Below are positions 41,111 through 44,519 of a stretch of 44,519 bases of DNA, piece after piece (positions within the stretch are counted from its first letter, which is position 1; each line of letters begins with the position of its first letter). The notes under the pieces were generated by a model. The model did no database searches, had not been told where the DNA came from, and saw nothing but the letters and a program-made list of their open reading frames with translations. Source of the stretch: Bacillus subtilis subsp. subtilis (GTDB lineage: Bacteria; Pseudomonadota; Gammaproteobacteria; Xanthomonadales; Xanthomonadaceae); assembly GCA_021733645.1 (NCBI GenBank), contig JAHREJ010000038.1, positions 1 through 44,519 on the forward strand. The letters run 5' to 3'. Both the position numbers and the translations under genes were made by a program.

Positions 41111-41335
41111 ATGGCCAATCCCCTGCTGTTGCCGGTGCTGGAATGGGCGCGCCGGTTGCGCTACCCCACCCTGTTCAAGATCACCGCCGGCCTGTTCGCG
41201 CTGACCCTGTTCATTCCCGATCCGCTGCCGTTCGTGGACGAGATCCTGCTTGGCCTGGGCACGCTGCTGCTGGCCAACTGGAAGAACCGCGGGCAATCGC
41301 TGCCGCCGGTGCTGCCGGGCAAGCGCCGCGCGTGA
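41111..41335 (+). CDS. Small DUF6116-like membrane protein
   Basis: 74 residues. It begins MANPLLLPVLEWARRLRYPTLF, then has two close hydrophobic segments (TAGLFALTLFIPDPLPFVDEILLGLGTLLL) and a basic tail. I recall this pattern as DUF6116, a small family of Xanthomonadaceae and relatives. Function unknown. GAGGAG lies 5-10 bases before the ATG. Its TGA overlaps the GTG of tatD (GTGA), so the two are coupled. Confidence 0.75.
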   Translation: MANPLLLPVLEWARRLRYPTLFKITAGLFALTLFIPDPLPFVDEILLGLGTLLLANWKNRGQSLPPVLPGKRRA

Positions 41336-42096
41336 GGCTGGTCGACAGCCACTGCCACCTGGATGCGTCCGAGTTCGACGCCGACCGTTCCGAGGTGATC
41401 GCAAGCGCCCGCGCGGCGGGTGTGCGCACCCAGGTGGTGCCGGCGGTGACGGCGGCGAGCTGGCCCAAGCTCCGTGACACCTGTCTGCTCGCCGACGGGC
41501 TGCGTCCGGCCTATGGTCTGCACCCGATGTTCCTGGACGCGCACCGGCCCGGGCATCTGGACGACCTGCGCGGGTGGATCGAGCGCGAGCGCCCGTGTGC
41601 GGTGGGCGAGTGCGGGCTGGACTTCTTCGTCGAGGGTCTGGATCCAGCGCTGCAGCAGTTCTATTTCGACGGTCAGCTGCGGTTGGCGCGCGAATTCGAC
41701 CTGCCGGTGATCGTGCATGCGCGCCGGGCGGTGGATGCGGTGATCGCGGCCATCAAACAGGTGGGCGGTCTGCGCGGGGTGGTGCACAGTTTCTCCGGCA
41801 GCCCGGAACAAGCCGCGCAGCTCCACAAACTGGGATTCCTGGTGGGTCTGGGCGGCCCGCTGACCTATGACCGCGCCCAGCGCCTGCATCGTCTGGTGGC
41901 GCAGCTGCCGTTGGAACAGCTGCTGCTGGAGACCGACGCACCCGACCAGCCCGACGCGGGCATCCGCGGCGCGCGCAACGAGCCTTCCCGGTTGCCGGTG
42001 ATCCTGGACACGGTGGCGCGCCTGCGCGGCGAGCCGGCAGCGGAGATCGCCGCGCAGACCACCGCCAACGCGAACCGCTTGTTCAACCTGCCCTGA
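41332..42096 (+). CDS. tatD: TatD-family metal-dependent hydrolase
   Basis: 254 residues. TIM-barrel metallohydrolase of the TatD/YcfH/YjjV group, probably a deoxyribonuclease or D-aminoacyl-tRNA-type nuclease. Metal-binding motifs are visible: DSHCHLD near the start, VGECGLDF, IVHARRA, VVHSFSG, and LLETDAPDQPD. The GTG at 41332 overlaps the stop of the preceding small membrane protein and puts the first metal motif at the usual position. Paralogues are hard to tell apart, so the symbol is tentative. Confidence 0.9.
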   Translation: MRLVDSHCHLDASEFDADRSEVIASARAAGVRTQVVPAVTAASWPKLRDTCLLADGLRPAYGLHPMFLDAHRPGHLDDLRGWIERERPCAVGECGLDFFVEGLDPALQQFYFDGQLRLAREFDLPVIVHARRAVDAVIAAIKQVGGLRGVVHSFSGSPEQAAQLHKLGFLVGLGGPLTYDRAQRLHRLVAQLPLEQLLLETDAPDQPDAGIRGARNEPSRLPVILDTVARLRGEPAAEIAAQTTANANRLFNLP

Positions 42097-42105
42097 CCGC
42101 ACACC

Positions 42106-42163
42106 GTGGCGCCGGGCTCTGCCCGGCCATCGCCACTCCCAGCCGGATGAAGCCTGGCGCTAC
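42106..42163. repeat. Degenerate REP pair between tatD and tcdA
   Basis: A plus-strand unit (GTGG head, GCCGGGC/GCCCGGC stem at 42111-42127) faces a minus-strand GTAG-headed unit (42163 to about 42137). The TAG of the latter is the tcdA stop codon. It may serve as the 3' hairpin for both convergent genes. Confidence 0.6.
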
Positions 42164-42951
42164 GTGCGCTTCTTCATCAACATCTCCAACCCCTTGCCCA
42201 CCGCGGCAAATGCAAAGGCGCCGGTGATGTGCGTCGCCGCGCCCAGCCCGGCGCCGCAATCCAGCTTCAGCGCGGCATCGGCACCCAGCGGCGGGCGGAT
42301 GCCGCAGACGCTGCCATCGGCCTGCGGGTACTTCACGTTCTCCAGCGAATACACCGCCGGCACCCCGAAATAGCGCGATGCGTTCTTCGGGAAGTTGAAG
42401 TCGCTGCGCAGCTTCTTGCGGATCAACGCCATCATCGCGTCGTGCTCGGTGCGCGACACATCGCGGATCCTTACCAGGGTGGGGTCGGTGCGCCCGCCGG
42501 CCGCGCCCACCGTCAGGATCGGCAGCTTGCGCCGCCGGCACCACGCGATGGTCTCCACCTTCACCCGGAAGCTGTCGCAGGCATCGATCACCAGATCGAA
42601 ATCGCGGTCCAACAGCTCGGCCATGTTCGGCACCGTCAGGAACGCGGCGATCGCATCCACCTCGATGTCCGGGTTGATCGCCCGGCAGCGCTCGGCCATC
42701 GCCTCGGCCTTGTTGCGGCCGTATTGCCCGGCCAGTGCCGGCAGCTGGCGATTGGTGTTGGACACGCAGATGTCGTCGGCATCGATCAGGGTCATATGCC
42801 CCACCGCCGTGCGCGCCAGCGCCTCCACCACCCACGAGCCGACCCCGCCCATGCCGACCACCGCCACCCGGCGGGTCGATAGCAGGTCCACGGTGCCTAC
42901 CCCATACAACCGGTCGATGCCGGCAAATCGTTCGCGCAGTACGTCGTTCAT
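42160..42951 (-). CDS. tcdA: tRNA threonylcarbamoyladenosine dehydratase
   Basis: 263 residues. E1-like enzyme that uses ATP to cyclise t6A to ct6A at position 37 of tRNAs reading ANN codons. The nucleotide-binding motif GMGGVGS is at residues 33-39, and NTNRQLPAL with GRNKAEAM and DACDSFRVKVETIAWC follow as in TcdA/CsdL. The C-terminal Cys-containing CGAGLGAATHITGAFAF and membrane-like tail are normal for the family. It stands alone. Confidence 0.95.
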   Translation of the reverse strand: MNDVLRERFAGIDRLYGVGTVDLLSTRRVAVVGMGGVGSWVVEALARTAVGHMTLIDADDICVSNTNRQLPALAGQYGRNKAEAMAERCRAINPDIEVDAIAAFLTVPNMAELLDRDFDLVIDACDSFRVKVETIAWCRRRKLPILTVGAAGGRTDPTLVRIRDVSRTEHDAMMALIRKKLRSDFNFPKNASRYFGVPAVYSLENVKYPQADGSVCGIRPPLGADAALKLDCGAGLGAATHITGAFAFAAVGKGLEMLMKKRT

Positions 42952-43044
42952 CGGCGCATTTTAACGGTCTGCAGCCCGCCCGGGACGCCGCATGGACAGG
43001 ACGCACCGTAAGATCAGGCCCAGCCACCCACACGGACGCCACGC

Positions 43045-43482
43045 ATGAACCAGCCTGCCACGCCCCACCGCCCCTCGGCCGCCTACCGTTACCTGTTTGT
43101 CGGTGTGCTCGGGCTGGTGGTCGGCCTGATCGCCACCGTCATGGTGTCGCGCGCGATCCAGGCCCGCCAGGATCCCTTCCCCGACGCCCTCATGCACGTG
43201 ATGAACCGCCAGGTGCAGCTGTTGCAGGGCGCCCAGGCCCAGAACCGCTGCACCCTGGCCGACAGCGTGCCGCGCCTGCACACCCTGCGCTCGCTGTCCA
43301 ACGACCTGGACCTGGCCTTTCCCGGGCTGAAGGACAGCCAGGGCTTCCAGCAGCACGCCAGCACCCTGCGCGCCACGCTCAACCAGGCCTTGGCCGCCCC
43401 ACCCACCGACTGCATCGGGATGGGCAAGCTGGTCGAGAAAATCCAGGCCGACTGCAAAGCCTGCCACCAGGATTTCCGCTGA
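43045..43482 (+). CDS. Membrane-anchored cytochrome c'-like protein
   Basis: 145 residues. One N-terminal membrane helix (about 14-36) is followed by a helical domain and a C-terminal haem-binding motif Cys137-Lys-Ala-Cys140-His141. A CXXCH so close to the C terminus, in a small helical protein, is the pattern of cytochrome c'/c556. Additional cysteines (NRCTLAD and PTDCIGM) could form a disulfide. It would be a periplasm-facing monohaem protein. No respiratory genes lie next to it. Family membership is inferred from this pattern, since the rest shows little. Confidence 0.72.
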   Translation: MNQPATPHRPSAAYRYLFVGVLGLVVGLIATVMVSRAIQARQDPFPDALMHVMNRQVQLLQGAQAQNRCTLADSVPRLHTLRSLSNDLDLAFPGLKDSQGFQQHASTLRATLNQALAAPPTDCIGMGKLVEKIQADCKACHQDFR

Positions 43483-43600
43483 TTCATCTGCCAGCCACGC
43501 TGGCCGCCACGGATTGGCGCGCTGTTCACACAACACAGGACACGATCTGCGGCATGCGCCCCAGACGCATTCGACCACCCCTCTGGCCAGGAGAACCACC

Positions 43601-44092
43601 ATGAAGATCCAACTCATCGCTGCCGCCGCCGTCGCCACCGTTGCACTGGCCGGCTGCGCGACCACTTCGCCCGGCTACGGCAGCAGTGGCTACAACAACG
43701 GTTACGGCAACAACGGGGGCTACAACAACAACACCAACAACCGTTGCGCCGATTGCGGCATCGTTACCCGCATCAACCAGATCGGCTCGGGGCGCACGGC
43801 GCCGTCGGCCACCGGTGCGATCCTGGGCGGCATCGTCGGCGCGGTCGCCGGCCATGAGATCTCCGACCATACCGGCGGCAGCAAGGGCAACCAGAACATC
43901 GCCGCCGCCGCGGGTGCCGTGGGTGGCGCACTGGCCGGCAACCAGATCCAGAAGAACGTCACCAGCGACACCTTCGACATCACCGTACGCATGGACGATG
44001 GCCGTACCGTGGTGGTCAACCAGCGCGATCTTGGCGGCATCCGCGAAAACACCTATGTCCGCGTGGTCAACGGCAAGGTGATCCTGCGCTGA
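43601..44092 (+). CDS. Glycine-zipper lipoprotein, SlyB-like
   Basis: 163 residues. Signal peptide with lipobox LAGC (Cys19), then a Tyr/Asn/Gly-rich stretch (about 24-48), CADCG, and a glycine-zipper 2TM segment (GAILGGIVGAVAGHE and AAGAVGGALAGNQIQ). The C terminus is a small beta domain (FDITVRMDDGRTVVV). This is the outer-membrane lipoprotein pattern of SlyB/Pcp. CAGGAG lies 8 bases before the ATG. A clear terminator follows. Confidence 0.9.
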   Translation: MKIQLIAAAAVATVALAGCATTSPGYGSSGYNNGYGNNGGYNNNTNNRCADCGIVTRINQIGSGRTAPSATGAILGGIVGAVAGHEISDHTGGSKGNQNIAAAAGAVGGALAGNQIQKNVTSDTFDITVRMDDGRTVVVNQRDLGGIRENTYVRVVNGKVILR

Positions 44093-44123
44093 TCGCACGG
44101 CGTCCAGCACATGCCTGAAAAGC

Positions 44124-44155
44124 AAAGGGCCCGCGCGAGCGGGCCCTTTGTTTGT
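44124..44155. terminator. Bidirectional terminator between SlyB-like and csp genes
   Basis: AAAGGGCCCGC, GCGA loop, and GCGGGCCCTTT followed by GTTTGTT. It serves the lipoprotein gene (plus) and probably the cold-shock gene (minus). Confidence 0.9.
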
Positions 44156-44182
44156 TACACACCGGCATGCACCGGCGTGCGC

Positions 44183-44386
44183 TTAGAGCGGCTTCACCTT
44201 GTCGGCCTGCAGGCCCTTCTGGCCAGTCACGACTTCGAACTCGACCGCCTGCCCTTCCTTCAGGCTCTTGAAGCCCTGCGACTCGATCGCGCGGAAGTGC
44301 ACGAACACATCTTCGCCGCTTTCACGGCTGATGAAACCAAAACCCTTCGCGTCGTTGAACCACTTGACGGTGCCCTTCTCTGCCAT
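44183..44386 (-). CDS. Cold-shock protein, CspA family
   Basis: 67 residues, one cold-shock domain. RNP1 is KGFGFI and RNP2 is VFVHF, with [13 protein letters not shown] around the first. It binds single-stranded RNA and DNA and melts mRNA structure. The ATG at 44386 has GGGAG 9 bases upstream. Its 5' region (44387 to the window end) may hold a long leader, common for cold-shock genes, but the last 30 bases repeat part of the gene in the opposite orientation. Confidence 0.95.
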   Translation of the reverse strand: MAEKGTVKWFNDAKGFGFISRESGEDVFVHFRAIESQGFKSLKEGQAVEFEVVTGQKGLQADKVKPL

Positions 44387-44467
44387 CTCAGCTACTCCCT
44401 GACTGTCTTGTTGTTGGATACGCCCTGACAGGCGGCTGACAGCAAGGGGGAAGCGAGGTGCATCGAT

Positions 44468-44519
44468 GCAGCGGATCAGAAGATCTACCATCAAGTGGTT
44501 CAACGACGCGAAGGGTTTT
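44468..44519 (+). CDS. Partial second cold-shock-domain frame cut by window end, or chimeric join
   Basis: From the ATG at 44466-44468 a plus-strand frame reads [18 protein letters not shown] before the window ends. The last 29 bases are identical, base for base, to the reverse complement of 44339-44367 within the csp gene. It could be the start of a divergent cold-shock gene or an assembly artefact. Confidence 0.4.

Overview
The window looks like a chromosomal segment of a high-GC gammaproteobacterium of the Xanthomonadaceae, most likely Stenotrophomonas or a close relative. The reasons are the split B12-dependent methionine synthase behind a SahR-like ArsR-methyltransferase, the gene families present, and repeated GTAG-headed palindromes that match the SMAG/REP elements described in Stenotrophomonas maltophilia. 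Almost all of it is core metabolism. I see no tRNA, rRNA, CRISPR array, transposase, integrase or prophage.

Layout. 1-569 is non-coding and full of hairpins. 570-6653: an acyl-CoA dehydrogenase (minus) diverges from sahR-metH1-metH2 (plus), with a large palindrome between them. 6813-12212: an MFS permease faces a minus-strand set of DUF2058, slyX, ugd, FKBP isomerase and glutathione peroxidase. 12624-17215: a plus-strand unit of small secreted peptide, GntR regulator, ABC ATPase, ABC permease, GSGD-repeat surface protein and YggN-like lipoprotein, followed by a second lipoprotein. 17216-17737 is a second hairpin-rich gap. 17738-24878: fumC (minus), then a CNNM/CorC transporter, purB, a ribosomal oxygenase and a GNAT fusion. 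25063-30708: sucA-sucB-lpdA, the 2-oxoglutarate dehydrogenase complex. 30833-39991 (mostly minus): DUF1963, a small membrane protein, dnaB, an FMN reductase, an asparagine-synthetase-like protein paired with a fused two-part TPP dehydrogenase E1, and a GNAT; one lipoprotein is on plus. 40120-44386: a glycine-zipper protein, a DUF6116-tatD pair, tcdA, a membrane-anchored cytochrome c'-like protein, a glycine-zipper lipoprotein and a cold-shock protein.

How genes work together. sahR-metH1-metH2 forms a methionine/SAM-cycle unit in which the regulator probably senses S-adenosylhomocysteine. sucA, sucB and lpdA make the three subunits of one TCA-cycle complex, and fumC serves the same cycle. The GntR-ABC unit resembles YtrA-type cell-envelope operons.

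The most unusual content is in the two non-coding gaps at 1-569 and 17216-17737. Together they hold four copies of a structured element: long perfect or near-perfect inverted arms around a conserved core (AAGGAGG, then an inner hairpin, then GGGGGACA). The arms differ completely between some copies while the core is nearly unchanged, and the reverse holds for other copies. Closing and inner stems vary in a base-pair-preserving way. This points to selection on a folded RNA or single-stranded DNA and does not look like an ordinary terminator or MITE.
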